DNA of 64,000 nt from an uncultured Oscillospiraceae bacterium (GTDB lineage: Bacteria > Bacillota > Clostridia > Oscillospirales > Oscillospiraceae): the NCBI GenBank assembly GCA_934589225.1, contig CAKTNS010000003.1, positions 61,829-125,828 on the forward strand, given 5' to 3'. The notes beneath the pieces were generated by a model. The model did no database searches. It was not told the origin of the DNA and was given only the letters and a program-made list of their open reading frames with translations. Position numbers and translations under genes: made by a program. This document shows positions 52,178 to 61,042 of the stretch, piece by piece. Every line of letters starts with the position of its first letter. Position 1 is the first letter of the stretch.

Positions 52178-53811
52178 GCGAAGCGGAACACATTTGCTTT
52201 GTAGCAGACCAGAGTGCCCCAAAGATGCTGTCCCTGCCGGAGCGGATTCTTCAGAGACCGGATCTGGCCCTGGTCGGCACAGGGGCTCTCTCCTGCATCC
52301 GGGCACTGTATCTGGAAGCCGCCCGGCTGGGAAAGACCCACCAGTTTTTCCCCTGCCTGCAAACGGCGGAAAGCTACGCCACCGGAGAAAACGGGGCGCA
52401 ATTGGGCGCATTTCTCAACGAGGTTTTGAAAACCCCCGGTCTGGGAGGCATCCTTGTCTACGCCTCCTGCGCGGACATTCTGAGTCAGACGGATTTTGAA
52501 TCCATTTTCCAGGGGCTCGACAATCCCCGAAAAATTCCCGTCCGGGCGCTGCTGCGGGGCCCCATGGTCAAGCGCTGGCAGATGCCCGGCCCGGTACTCG
52601 CCAAAATTCTGGCCGAAATTCCGGAGACCGGGACCAAAATTCCGGAGAAAATCCGGTTTTTCCCGCCCCCCGCTCCGGATTTCCACTTTGTCAGCTCCGC
52701 GCTGCAAAACATGGACGCACTGCCCTTCCTGCTGACGGCGGGGGGCTGCGGCGGTGCACTGGAGGCGGCAGGAACGCCAAAGGACTGCTACCGTCTGAGC
52801 CACACCCGCTTCAACGATCTCCAGCTCACCATGGGTGCGGAACCTCTGGCCGCCCAGGCCCTGGCCGCGGATTTTGCCGCCCAGAGTACCGGGGAAAAAC
52901 GGAATGCCGCCGCGCTGCTGGGCAGCGCCGTTCCGGCCTTTGTGGGTATGGATCGTGGGCAGGTACTCCGGGAATCCGGCGTACCCGGCTTTGATTTGGG
53001 CTGCGACGGCTTTACCCCCGGAGCCCCGGGACTCTCCCGGGCGCTGGTGGGCCTGACCCAGCAGGTACTCAGCTCCACAACAGTCGTTGAGCCCGGGCTT
53101 ATAGAAGTTCTGGGTTACTGCGGGGCGATTTTAGGCAAGGCAGAGAAGCTGGCCCACGGCTTCGAGCATTTGCAGCGGCGAGGCTTCACCGCCCGCTTCT
53201 GGAGCTGGAACGGCTTCCGGCGGGACACCGTCGCCCAGCTGAACTGGGTGGTCTCCTCCGCAGGGCTTGCCCAGGCGGAATGGATAAAGAAAAACTACGG
53301 TGTTCCCTACATCGCCGGGATTCCCTTCGGTCCCAAACAGATGCTCCGCTGGCGGGCCCAAGTGAACGCCGCCATGGGTCGAACCGATGAAGTGCTGCCC
53401 GCCAACGCTCCGCCGGAAGAACGGCTTCTTGCCGGGAAGCAGGTACTCCTCATTGGAGAACCCCTGCTGATTCGCGGCATGGGCGAATATCTGGAGGATT
53501 CCCTGGGCTGCCAGGAAGCGGTGCTGGGTGTCTATGCCCCCACGCCGACCCAGAAGCGCTTCTTTGGCGGGCTGGGGCTGCCACTGCGGTGCTTCGACTC
53601 CGTGGCAGCACTGAGGGCGCTTGCGGAAAACGCCGATTTGATGATCGGCGACCCGGCTTTTGACCTGGGGGACCGTCCGTTCCTTCCCCTGCCGGACCCC
53701 GCCGTTTCCGGGGACCGGTATCTGGAAGAACCCTATTCGATTTTTGGCAGGAAAGGCTCCGCCTGGCTTGTTAAAAATATAAAAATCCAGTACAAAGGAG
53801 AAACAATATGA
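52174..53811 (+). CDS. NifD/NifK-like nitrogenase component 1-type oxidoreductase
   Basis: Catalytic partner of the NifH-like reductase. 545 residues, one gene only, so probably homodimeric as in CfbD. Three cysteines (C41 in GALSCIRA, C61 in FFPCLQT and C99 in VYASCAD) stand where NifD carries its P-cluster ligands. Later motifs: VLGYCGAILG, VPYIAGIPFG and a nucleotide-type GKQVLLIGEPLLIRGMGEYL. The homocitrate/FeMo-co Cys-His pair is not clear, arguing against FeMo-co. Overlaps the next gene by four bases. Substrate unknown. Confidence 0.85.
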   Translation: MSEAEHICFVADQSAPKMLSLPERILQRPDLALVGTGALSCIRALYLEAARLGKTHQFFPCLQTAESYATGENGAQLGAFLNEVLKTPGLGGILVYASCADILSQTDFESIFQGLDNPRKIPVRALLRGPMVKRWQMPGPVLAKILAEIPETGTKIPEKIRFFPPPAPDFHFVSSALQNMDALPFLLTAGGCGGALEAAGTPKDCYRLSHTRFNDLQLTMGAEPLAAQALAADFAAQSTGEKRNAAALLGSAVPAFVGMDRGQVLRESGVPGFDLGCDGFTPGAPGLSRALVGLTQQVLSSTTVVEPGLIEVLGYCGAILGKAEKLAHGFEHLQRRGFTARFWSWNGFRRDTVAQLNWVVSSAGLAQAEWIKKNYGVPYIAGIPFGPKQMLRWRAQVNAAMGRTDEVLPANAPPEERLLAGKQVLLIGEPLLIRGMGEYLEDSLGCQEAVLGVYAPTPTQKRFFGGLGLPLRCFDSVAALRALAENADLMIGDPAFDLGDRPFLPLPDPAVSGDRYLEEPYSIFGRKGSAWLVKNIKIQYKGETI

Positions 53812-54980
53812 AATTGAGCAAGAAACTGTTGGCCTGTCTCTTGGCCGCACTGATGGTCTTCAGTGCCGCCGGCTGCGCCGGGTCCAGCCAGGCCCAGACC
53901 ACTGCCGCACCGGAAACCACGGCTGCTGAGACCACCACCCCGGAGACCACCGAGGCCACCCAGGAGGCAGAAACCCGCGTTGTAGTGGACTCCACCGGTG
54001 CTTCCATTGAGGTGCCCGCCCACCCCAAGCACATTGTGGTATCCCCCACGGTGCTGACCAACATGATTTTCTTCATGATGGGCACCGCCGACACCCAGCT
54101 GGCTATCACTCCCGCCGCCCTGACCGGCTACGAGAACTCCATCATGAAGGATCTGGCACCCGACTTTGGGGACAAGGTCAACACCACCATGATCAACAAG
54201 GATCTGACCGTCAACCTGGAAGAACTGGCCGGCAGCGACGCGGATCTGGTGCTCTACTGGGACAGTCAGGCTGATGAGGCCGCCCAGGTAAACAAGATGG
54301 GCATTCCCGCTTTCTGTGTCCACTCCGCCAAGGATATGGCCACACTGAAGGAGCTGGTCGCCATGCTGGGCGATGTGCTGAACTGCCCGGAGCAGGCCGA
54401 GAGAATTCTGGCCTGGTACGACGAGGCCGAGGCCCGGATGCACACCAAGGACGACGAGGTCAGCAAGCTTACCGATGACCAGAAGCCCAAGGTTCTGCAG
54501 ATGAGAACCATGGACGACCTGAAAATCTTCTACAAGGGCGTAAACCGGACCTTCATTGAGCAGGTTGGCGGCCGTGCCATTGATCTGACCGGCACTTCCG
54601 CCGAGTCCTCCACCCCCACCATGGAAGAAATCTACGCCTTCAACCCGGATATTCTGCTGCTGAGCAACTGGGACAGCTACACCCCCGAGGATCTGTACGA
54701 GAACCGCATTGAGGGCCAGGATTGGAGCGGTGTCAACGCCGTGATCAATCACCGGGTCTACAAGGTGCCTCTTGGCCTGTACCGCTGGACGCCCCCCAAC
54801 TGCACCGAAAAACCCCTGTACTGGTACTATCTGGCTTCCATAATCCAGCCGGAGATCTTCTCCGACATCGATCTGCGCCGAGAGGTCAGCGATTTCTTTG
54901 TGCGCTTCTTTGACTACCAGCTCACCGACGCACAGATTGACTCCATCCTGCACACGGAGCTCAACGCTCTGAGCGAGTAA
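53808..54980 (+). CDS. FecB/BtuF-type ABC transporter lipoprotein
   Basis: Periplasmic-type binding protein for siderophore, heme or corrinoid. 390 residues: leader ends in FSAAGC lipobox, then a Thr/Glu-rich spacer (about 24-57), then the binding fold with ASIEVPAHPKHIVVSP, ELAGSDADLVLYWD and EIYAFNPDILLLSN. Overlaps the NifD-like stop (ATGA) and is 10 bases before the permease. Ligand not readable; the genetic link to a nitrogenase-like enzyme points to its substrate. Confidence 0.9.
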   Translation: MKLSKKLLACLLAALMVFSAAGCAGSSQAQTTAAPETTAAETTTPETTEATQEAETRVVVDSTGASIEVPAHPKHIVVSPTVLTNMIFFMMGTADTQLAITPAALTGYENSIMKDLAPDFGDKVNTTMINKDLTVNLEELAGSDADLVLYWDSQADEAAQVNKMGIPAFCVHSAKDMATLKELVAMLGDVLNCPEQAERILAWYDEAEARMHTKDDEVSKLTDDQKPKVLQMRTMDDLKIFYKGVNRTFIEQVGGRAIDLTGTSAESSTPTMEEIYAFNPDILLLSNWDSYTPEDLYENRIEGQDWSGVNAVINHRVYKVPLGLYRWTPPNCTEKPLYWYYLASIIQPEIFSDIDLRREVSDFFVRFFDYQLTDAQIDSILHTELNALSE

Positions 54981-54990
54981 AGGAAGCAGT

Positions 54991-56043
54991 ATGAGTGCAA
55001 ACGAAAGAGCGCGGGAGATGAGCGGGAAAACCGTCAGCACACGTCAATACAGGTTTCTTCTTACCATTCTGATTGCCGCGCTGCTGGTGTCGGCGCTGGT
55101 GGCACTGTGCATCGGCCGGTATGAGGTGCGCATTTCCACCGTGGTGCGCATTCTGCTTTCCAAGCTGCGGCCGACAGAGGTCACATGGGAGAAGATGCAG
55201 GAGAGCGTTGTAATGAATCTGCGGCTTCCCCGGGTCATTGGCGCCATTCTGGTAGGCAGCGCTCTTTCCCTGTCCGGCGCCTCCTACCAGGGCGTTTTCA
55301 AGAACCCCCTGGTGGCGCCGGATCTGCTGGGCGTTTCCTCCGGCGCCTGCGTAGGTGCGTCCATCGCAATTCTCGCACACACGGGTCCTGTCGGCATCCA
55401 GACCATGGCGTTCCTGTTCGGAATGCTGACCGTAGGCCTGACGGTGCTGATTCCCCGCCTGATCAAAAACAACTCCATTACCATGCTGGTGCTGGCCGGT
55501 GTCATTGTCAGCGGCATCATGAGCTCCATTATGGGCATCATCAAGTATATTGCGGACCCAGAGACCGAGCTTGCCAGCATTACCTACTGGCAGATGGGCA
55601 GCCTGGCCAAGGTGACACTGGAGGACCTGCCCGCCGTGGCCATTCCCATTGTTCTGGCTGCCATCCTGCTCATTGCCATCCGCTGGCAAATCAACCTGGT
55701 GTCTCTTGGCGATGCGGAAGCCAAAAGCCTGGGCGTGAAAATTGGCCTGGTGCGTGGGATCATCATTCTCTGTGCCACGCTGCTGACCGCCAGCGCCGTG
55801 TGCCTCTGCGGCACCATCGGCTGGGTGGGCCTGGTGATTCCCCATCTGGCGCGCATGATGGTGGGCCCGGACAATGTGAAGGCCATCCCCATCAGCTGCG
55901 TGCTGGGTGCGCTGTTCATGCTCTTTATTGACACCCTGGCCCGTTCCCTGACCAGCATGGAGCTGCCCCTTAGCATCCTCACGGGTCTAATCGGCGCACC
56001 GTTCTACTTTATAATTCTGATGCGGCAGAGGATGAAATTGTAA
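54991..56043 (+). CDS. FecCD/BtuC-type ABC transporter permease
   Basis: 350 residues, about nine to ten membrane segments, with LRLPRVIGAILVGSALSLSG, the FecCD entry signature, QGVFKNPLVAPDLLGVSSGA and the late FVGLVIPHLAR-like run at GWVGLVIPHLARMM. Adjacent starts share one base with the ATPase gene (TAATG). Confidence 0.93.
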   Translation: MSANERAREMSGKTVSTRQYRFLLTILIAALLVSALVALCIGRYEVRISTVVRILLSKLRPTEVTWEKMQESVVMNLRLPRVIGAILVGSALSLSGASYQGVFKNPLVAPDLLGVSSGACVGASIAILAHTGPVGIQTMAFLFGMLTVGLTVLIPRLIKNNSITMLVLAGVIVSGIMSSIMGIIKYIADPETELASITYWQMGSLAKVTLEDLPAVAIPIVLAAILLIAIRWQINLVSLGDAEAKSLGVKIGLVRGIIILCATLLTASAVCLCGTIGWVGLVIPHLARMMVGPDNVKAIPISCVLGALFMLFIDTLARSLTSMELPLSILTGLIGAPFYFIILMRQRMKL

Positions 56044-56852
56044 TGATTCTGGAAGTAAAAGATCTCTCCTTCGGCTATCACCGACAGAAGAACATTTTTG
56101 AACATGTGAATTTCTCTCTGGACGCAGGTGAAATTCTCACCATCCTTGGCCCCAATGGTGCGGGAAAGTCCACACTACTGAACTGCGTAGCGAACCTCTA
56201 CACCCCAACCGGCGGCCAGATACTGCTGGAAGGGCAGGATGTGCGCACCATGCCCCTGCGGGATATGGCCAGAACCATGGGCTATGTGCCCCAGATCCAC
56301 ACCCCAGCCTACGGCTACAGCGTCCGGGATTTTGTGGTTATGGGACGGGCCCCCTATCTGGGCATGTTTCAAAAGCCATCCCAGGAGGACTACGCCCTGG
56401 CCGACAAGGTCCTGGCGGAGCTGAACATCACAAAGCTTGCAGACCGGCCCTACACGGATATCTCCGGCGGCGAACGGCAGCAGGCCACGCTGGCACGGGT
56501 CATCGTCCAGCAGCCGAAACTGATTCTGTTCGATGAGCCCACCAACCACTTGGACTACGGCAACCAGCTGCGGACCGTGGCCATGGTCAAGGAGTTGGCA
56601 GACAAAGGCTATGCCGTGGTCATGACCACCCATATGCCGGACCACGCCATCTTGCTGGGGGGTAAGGCTGCGGTGCTGGACCGAAACGGCAGCCTGACAG
56701 TGGGCTCCGCCGAGGATATTTTGCAGGAACCGCTGCTGCGGGACATTTACCGGAGCGACCTGCACATTCTCTATTTGGAGGAACTGGGCCGGAAGGTCTG
56801 TGTGGCAGGGTCGCTGAAATCAGGAAACTCTGTCCAGTCCAAGTCTTTGTAA
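56043..56852 (+). CDS. FecE/BtuD-type ABC transporter ATPase
   Basis: 269 residues. Walker A GPNGAGKST, Q-loop YVPQIHTP, signature ISGGERQQATLAR, Walker B LILFDEPTNHLDYG, switch His in MTTHMPDH. Last gene of the operon; its end overlaps the convergent M23 gene by 82 bases, so no terminator separates them. Confidence 0.94.
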   Translation: MILEVKDLSFGYHRQKNIFEHVNFSLDAGEILTILGPNGAGKSTLLNCVANLYTPTGGQILLEGQDVRTMPLRDMARTMGYVPQIHTPAYGYSVRDFVVMGRAPYLGMFQKPSQEDYALADKVLAELNITKLADRPYTDISGGERQQATLARVIVQQPKLILFDEPTNHLDYGNQLRTVAMVKELADKGYAVVMTTHMPDHAILLGGKAAVLDRNGSLTVGSAEDILQEPLLRDIYRSDLHILYLEELGRKVCVAGSLKSGNSVQSKSL

Positions 56853-57760
56853 GGATACACCCGCTGCCAGACCCCGTCGGTTTTTCGGTAGCTGCTGCGG
56901 TGAGCGGACAAGAGCTTGACGATCTGGTAGACATCGATCCAGATTTCGCTGTTGCATTCCTTTTGGCTTTCGTCAAAAATCAGCTGCATTCCAAAATGCA
57001 GGTGGACCGTTTCGATGTTGTTGACGTTCTCCTTGTCTGAATAGCCGGTGCGGCCCATGAAGCCCAGGAGCTGACCGGCCTCTACCATGTCCCCTTCCGC
57101 CAGTCCCGGCGCGAAGGGGGCATCTTTTTGCAGGTGTGCATAGTAATAATACCGTTTTCCGTCAAAGGAACGGACGCCCACCCGCCAGCCGCCGTAGCGA
57201 TTCCAGCCCATGGCCTCTACCACGCCGCCCTCCACCGCCACAATGGGGGTTCCAAGGCGCCCCATCAGGTCGTTTCCCAGGTGCTTGCGCTTGAAGCCAA
57301 AGCTGCGGCCCACGCCAAAATCATCACAGTGGCTGTAGCAATACCCGGCAGCCACAGGAGAAAAGGCTTTCAGGCCGTAGGTGCTGACCCATTCTCCGTC
57401 TTTTTGAATGGCGAAGCTCCCTACAAGGCCCCCCAGGGCCGCCCCGTAAGCTTCATGATAATAGTCAAAGTATTTTTCCAGTTCCCCTGCCGCCTCCCGG
57501 GGGCTATGGTCCCCTGCCAGGTCTTTTGCGGCCTGCCGCACCGACGCTATCGGGCACTTCCCGGCTGTGCGGCAGGCCGCCAGGGCCAGAATATCGATCC
57601 AGGAGCAATGTTGTTCCCCCTCAAAAGAAGCAATATCCTGCTCCAGAGCCCAGGCCATGGATTCCGCCGGAACCGCAAAATCCACCCAGGAAATGGGTTT
57701 GGCCGATGCCGGGACCACCACCAGCGCCCCCAGCAGCAGGGCCGCAAAAAGCCGTTTCAC
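56771..57760 (-). CDS. M23 (LytM-type) peptidase family protein
   Basis: Secreted cell-wall endopeptidase or amidase activator. About 329 residues; signal peptide of about 20 residues, then a long N-terminal domain, then the LytM fold with HLGNDLMG (first His/Asp), YYYYAHLQK and HLHFG. All three metal-binding positions can be matched. GTG at 57760 sits inside the preceding terminator. The final 27 codons lie over the ATPase gene. Confidence 0.85.
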   Translation of the reverse strand: MKRLFAALLLGALVVVPASAKPISWVDFAVPAESMAWALEQDIASFEGEQHCSWIDILALAACRTAGKCPIASVRQAAKDLAGDHSPREAAGELEKYFDYYHEAYGAALGGLVGSFAIQKDGEWVSTYGLKAFSPVAAGYCYSHCDDFGVGRSFGFKRKHLGNDLMGRLGTPIVAVEGGVVEAMGWNRYGGWRVGVRSFDGKRYYYYAHLQKDAPFAPGLAEGDMVEAGQLLGFMGRTGYSDKENVNNIETVHLHFGMQLIFDESQKECNSEIWIDVYQIVKLLSAHRSSYRKTDGVWQRVYPYKDLDWTEFPDFSDPATQTFRPSSSK

Positions 57761-57798
57761 ATTCCTCACCTCTTAGGGCTAGGATGTGAAACGGCTTT
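57746..57798 (-). terminator. Terminator overlapping the M23 start codon
   Basis: Perfect 15-base stem AAAGCCGTTTCACAT (57748-57762)/ATGTGAAACGGCTTT (57784-57798) with five T on the reverse strand, past the dus gene. The 3' arm holds the GTG start and first codons of the M23 gene, and the ribosome site GAGGTGAGG is in the loop. Confidence 0.82.
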
Positions 57799-57815
57799 GA
57801 TGTTTATCCCATTAT

Positions 57816-58781
57816 TTACTGCAAATCCCTGGAAATTTCCTTGGCTACCCGGTAAATATCCTCCATGGTGGTCATGGAAGAGATCTGCTGCTTATAGAAC
57901 CCGCTGTGGGAAACGCCCCGGAGATACCAGGCAAAATGCTTTCGGGCTTCCAGACAGGCCACATGCTCTCCGTGGTCCTGCTCCGCAAGCTGAAACTGCT
58001 CCACGGCCACCTGGACCCGGTCTTTTAAGGGCGGGCGCTGGGGGGCCGGCTTTCCTTCCAGGGCCGCCCGGACTTCCTCAAAGAGCCAGGGGTCCCCGAA
58101 GCAGCCCCGGCCGATCATCAGGCCGTCCGCTCCGGTCCACTTGGCGCACCGCAGGGCCGTTTCGGCGCTGACGATGTCCCCGTTGGCGATCACCGGAATG
58201 GACAGCTGCTCCTTGACCTTGCGGATGGTATCCCAATCCGCCGTACCGGAATAGAGCTGGGCCCTGGTCCTTCCGTGTACCGTCACCATGGCGGCCCCTG
58301 CCTGCTCCATCCGCTTGGTAAAATCCAGCACATTGATGCTGCCCTTGTCCCAGCCCAGGCGGCATTTGACCGTTACCGGCACCTCCACGGCACCGACCAC
58401 GGCTTTTACGATCTGTTCCGCCAATTCCGGGGTGCGCATCAGGCCGCAGCCGTCGCCGGAATTGGCGATTTTCGGCATGGGGCAGCCCATGTTGATGTCC
58501 AGAAAGTCACAGCCGGAGATCTCCAGGGCAAGCCTCGCCCCCTGGGCCATGATCTCCGGGTCATTGCCGAAAATCTGGGCGCCGCAGAGGCTTCCCTCGT
58601 TTTTTCGCAGAAGCCGGGCGGTTTTCTTGTCCTGATACACCAGGGCCCGGGTGGACACCATTTCCGTCACCGTGACCCCCGCCCCCAGGCGGGCGCAGAC
58701 CGTGCGGAAGGCCCAGTCCGTCACCCCGGCCATGGGGGCCAAAAACAGCGGATTTTCTACTGTCAGATTTCCGATTTGCAT
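57816..58781 (-). CDS. dusB: tRNA-dihydrouridine synthase
   Basis: FMN enzyme reducing uridines in the tRNA D-loop. 321 residues: LAPMAGVTDWAFR, DINMGCPMPKI (catalytic Cys), TVKCRLGW, VTVHGRTRAQLYSG and NGDIVSAETAL. GCPMPK-type Dus of the DusB subfamily. Ribosome site AAAGAGAG. Upstream a small membrane protein gene runs on the same strand. Confidence 0.93.
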   Translation of the reverse strand: MQIGNLTVENPLFLAPMAGVTDWAFRTVCARLGAGVTVTEMVSTRALVYQDKKTARLLRKNEGSLCGAQIFGNDPEIMAQGARLALEISGCDFLDINMGCPMPKIANSGDGCGLMRTPELAEQIVKAVVGAVEVPVTVKCRLGWDKGSINVLDFTKRMEQAGAAMVTVHGRTRAQLYSGTADWDTIRKVKEQLSIPVIANGDIVSAETALRCAKWTGADGLMIGRGCFGDPWLFEEVRAALEGKPAPQRPPLKDRVQVAVEQFQLAEQDHGEHVACLEARKHFAWYLRGVSHSGFYKQQISSMTTMEDIYRVAKEISRDLQ

Positions 58782-58816
58782 GAATGTTCTCTCTTTCTCA
58801 GGTTTCTATAGTATAA

Positions 58817-59077
58817 TTATAGGAACAAGCTGGTTAGGACCCAGGCAATCAGAGTAAGCAGCGCCCCGCAGAGGGCCCAGAAGACCCCATAAAGGACGAA
58901 ACCCTTTCTCTTATCCTGGGACCCACTCCGAAGCACCCGCTGCGCCTGGGCAAGCAGGGCGTCGTCACTGATGCCTTCGGATACCGCATCGTCCTTCAGA
59001 ATAAAAATTGCCTGGTCGAACAGCTTTTTGTCCGGGGACGGCACGACGATGACCTGTCGGGAAATACCTTTTACCAT
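58817..59077 (-). CDS. Small membrane-anchored protein
   Basis: 86 residues from the ATG at 59077 (AAGGAGG seven bases upstream). Soluble N-terminus with VIVVPSPDKKLFDQAIFILKDDA, then one or two C-terminal membrane segments. The start recurs in small Oscillospiraceae proteins annotated as hypothetical. Function unknown. Confidence 0.7.
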   Translation of the reverse strand: MVKGISRQVIVVPSPDKKLFDQAIFILKDDAVSEGISDDALLAQAQRVLRSGSQDKRKGFVLYGVFWALCGALLTLIAWVLTSLFL

Positions 59078-59156
59078 GGCCACACCTCCTTCATATTTTG
59101 ATTGGAAGTATGTCCATAATTTGGAGATTTATTCCTATGCCCCCATTTTCAGGTCT

Positions 59157-59897
59157 TTATTCCTCATCCTTGGGCCGCTTGTAGCGTCCCTGGGGCTCCC
59201 AGGCTTCCAAGGGGTAGCGCTGCATGGCTCCAAATATCCGCTCTTTCAGGTCCGGATAGGTCTTCACCAGCTCAAAAATCAGGTCCTTCACCTCTTCCCG
59301 CTTGGTGTGCTTGTCCACAGGGCAGCGATTTTCCAGTACCGGAAGATTCTCCCGCCGAGCGAAGGCCTCCACGGTTTTTTCGTGGATATAGAGCATGGGA
59401 CGGATCTGGGTAATGCCGGTGCGGTCCAGATGGGTCACAGGCTGGAAGCAGCTGATCCGGCCCTCGTAGAGCAGGGACATGAGAAAGGTCTCCACCGCAT
59501 CGTCATAGTGATGGCCCAGGGCCAGCTTGTTAAAGCCGTTTTCCAGCAACGCCTGATTGAGGGCCCCCCGGCGCATTTTAGAACACATGGAACAGGGATT
59601 CTTTTCCCGGCGGTAGTCGAAAATAATGGGGCCGATCTCCGTTTTGACCACCCTATAGGGCACCTCCAGCTGCCGGCACAGCTTCTCAATGGGGCCATAG
59701 TCCATGCCGAGGCCCATATCGATGGTGACGGCTTCCAACTGGAAGGACTTATTATGGTAGCTTTGCAGGGCCGCCAGGAGCTTTAAAAGCACCAAAGAAT
59801 CCTTTCCTCCGGACACACCCACGGCGATTTTATCTCCGTCTTCAATCATATGATAGTCTTCCACACACCTGCGAACCAGGCCAACCAGTCTTTGCAT
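59157..59897 (-). CDS. TtcA-family tRNA 2-thiolation protein
   Basis: 246 residues. PP-loop SGGKDSLVLLKLL, cluster Cys in PCSMCSKMRRGAL and HHYDDAVETFLMSLLY. TtcA thiolates C32 of tRNAs with an iron-sulfur cluster and ATP; here two central Cys (CSMC) are kept. Related to the TtuA/TtcA group, so the exact tRNA position is uncertain. Confidence 0.9.
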   Translation of the reverse strand: MQRLVGLVRRCVEDYHMIEDGDKIAVGVSGGKDSLVLLKLLAALQSYHNKSFQLEAVTIDMGLGMDYGPIEKLCRQLEVPYRVVKTEIGPIIFDYRREKNPCSMCSKMRRGALNQALLENGFNKLALGHHYDDAVETFLMSLLYEGRISCFQPVTHLDRTGITQIRPMLYIHEKTVEAFARRENLPVLENRCPVDKHTKREEVKDLIFELVKTYPDLKERIFGAMQRYPLEAWEPQGRYKRPKDEE

Positions 59898-60015
59898 GTA
59901 TCTTTTTCCTCCAAATCAGGGTAAAATCCGCAAGTGAGAATTCAGGAGCATTCAAGAGCTTTCAGGAGATTTTAAGAGATTTTCTAAAGCTACATAAAAA
60001 TCTTCAAAAAAGGTG

Positions 60016-60077
60016 TTGACATTTGAATTTTCTTATGGTATAAGTTTCAAGCGGTTTGAAGATATTGTACTTCAAAC
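60016..60077 (+). promoter_or_regulatory. rplM promoter and leader hairpin
   Basis: -35 TTGACA (60016-60021), 17-base spacer, -10 TATAAG (60039-60044). A leader hairpin GTTTGAAG (60054-60061)/CTTCAAAC (60070-60077) resembles an L13 leader. Confidence 0.75.
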
Positions 60078-60123
60078 ACATGAGAATGTCAAAATATTTT
60101 ACCAAAAAATTGGAGGAACCCAT

Positions 60124-60555
60124 ATGTCCACTACCCTCGCCAAGAAGGAGACCGTGGTGCGCAATTGGTACGTCATCGATGCAGCCGGCAAGCCCCTGGG
60201 CCGTACCGCTGTGATCGCTGCCAACCTGCTGCGCGGCAAGCACAAGGTCGATTTCACTCCCAACGTTGACTGCGGTGACAACGTGATCATCATCAACACC
60301 GACAAGGCTGTTCTGACCGGCAAGAAGGCAGAGCAGAAGATCTACTACCGTGTATCCGGCTGGATCGGCGGCCTGAAGGAAACCAAGGCCCGCACCATGA
60401 TGGAGAACCGTTCCGACTACGCTATGGAAGTCGCCGTCAAGGGCATGCTGCCCAAGAACACTCTGGGCCGCAACTGCATGACCCGTCTGCACCTGTACAA
60501 GGGTGCTGAGCATCCTCATGCTGCCCAGAAGCCCGAAGCCTGGACTCTGGACTAA
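60124..60555 (+). CDS. rplM: 50S ribosomal protein L13
   Basis: 143 residues. WYVIDAAGKPLGRTAVIAANLLRGKHK and KGMLPKNTLGRNCMTRLHLYKGAEHPH are the family runs. ATG at 60124, seven bases behind TTGGAGG; upstream codons are in the leader. Cotranscribed with rpsI. Confidence 0.97.
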   Translation: MSTTLAKKETVVRNWYVIDAAGKPLGRTAVIAANLLRGKHKVDFTPNVDCGDNVIIINTDKAVLTGKKAEQKIYYRVSGWIGGLKETKARTMMENRSDYAMEVAVKGMLPKNTLGRNCMTRLHLYKGAEHPHAAQKPEAWTLD

Positions 60556-60571
60556 TTGGAGGTAACACAGA

Positions 60572-60976
60572 ATGTACGAGAGCAAGAAGAAGTATTTTTA
60601 CGGCACCGGCCGTCGTAAGTCCAGCGTGGCCCGTGTTCGCGTTTATGAGAACGGCACCGGTTCCATCATCATCAATGGCCGGGACATCGACAACTACTTC
60701 GGTCTGGAGACCCTGAAGCTGGTCGTCCGTCAGCCCCTGGTCACCACCGAGCTGGTTGACAAGGTTGACGTGGTTGTTTCCGTCTGCGGCGGCGGCGTTT
60801 CCGGCCAGGCCGGCGCGATCCGTCACGGCATTTCCCGTGCCCTGCTGACCCTGAACCCCGAGTACCGCGCTTCCCTGAAGGCCGCCGGTTTCCTGACCCG
60901 TGACCCCAGAATGAAGGAAAGAAAGAAATACGGCTTGAAAGCCGCCCGTCGCGCTCCTCAGTTCTCCAAGAGATAA
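60572..60976 (+). CDS. rpsI: 30S ribosomal protein S9
   Basis: 134 residues: FYGTGRRKSSVARVRVYENGTG, GISRALLTLNPEYR and the basic RDPRMKERKKYGLKAARRAPQFSKR tail. Its end interacts with the P-site tRNA. Follows rplM by 16 bases. Confidence 0.98.
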   Translation: MYESKKKYFYGTGRRKSSVARVRVYENGTGSIIINGRDIDNYFGLETLKLVVRQPLVTTELVDKVDVVVSVCGGGVSGQAGAIRHGISRALLTLNPEYRASLKAAGFLTRDPRMKERKKYGLKAARRAPQFSKR

Positions 60977-61008
60977 TTGCCGAGCTTTCCTTTCAAAGTT
61001 CAATGTCA

Positions 61009-61042
61009 AATCCCCGAAATCTTCGGATTTCGGGGATTTTTC
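61009..61042 (+). terminator. Terminator of rplM-rpsI
   Basis: Perfect 12-base stem AATCCCCGAAAT/ATTTCGGGGATT with six-base loop and T-run. Confidence 0.92.

Noticed and set aside
51353..53811. Diazotrophic nitrogenase
   Set aside because: Only one component-1 gene, no nifB, nifE or nifN and no clear FeMo-co ligands; nitrogenase-like is the safer label.
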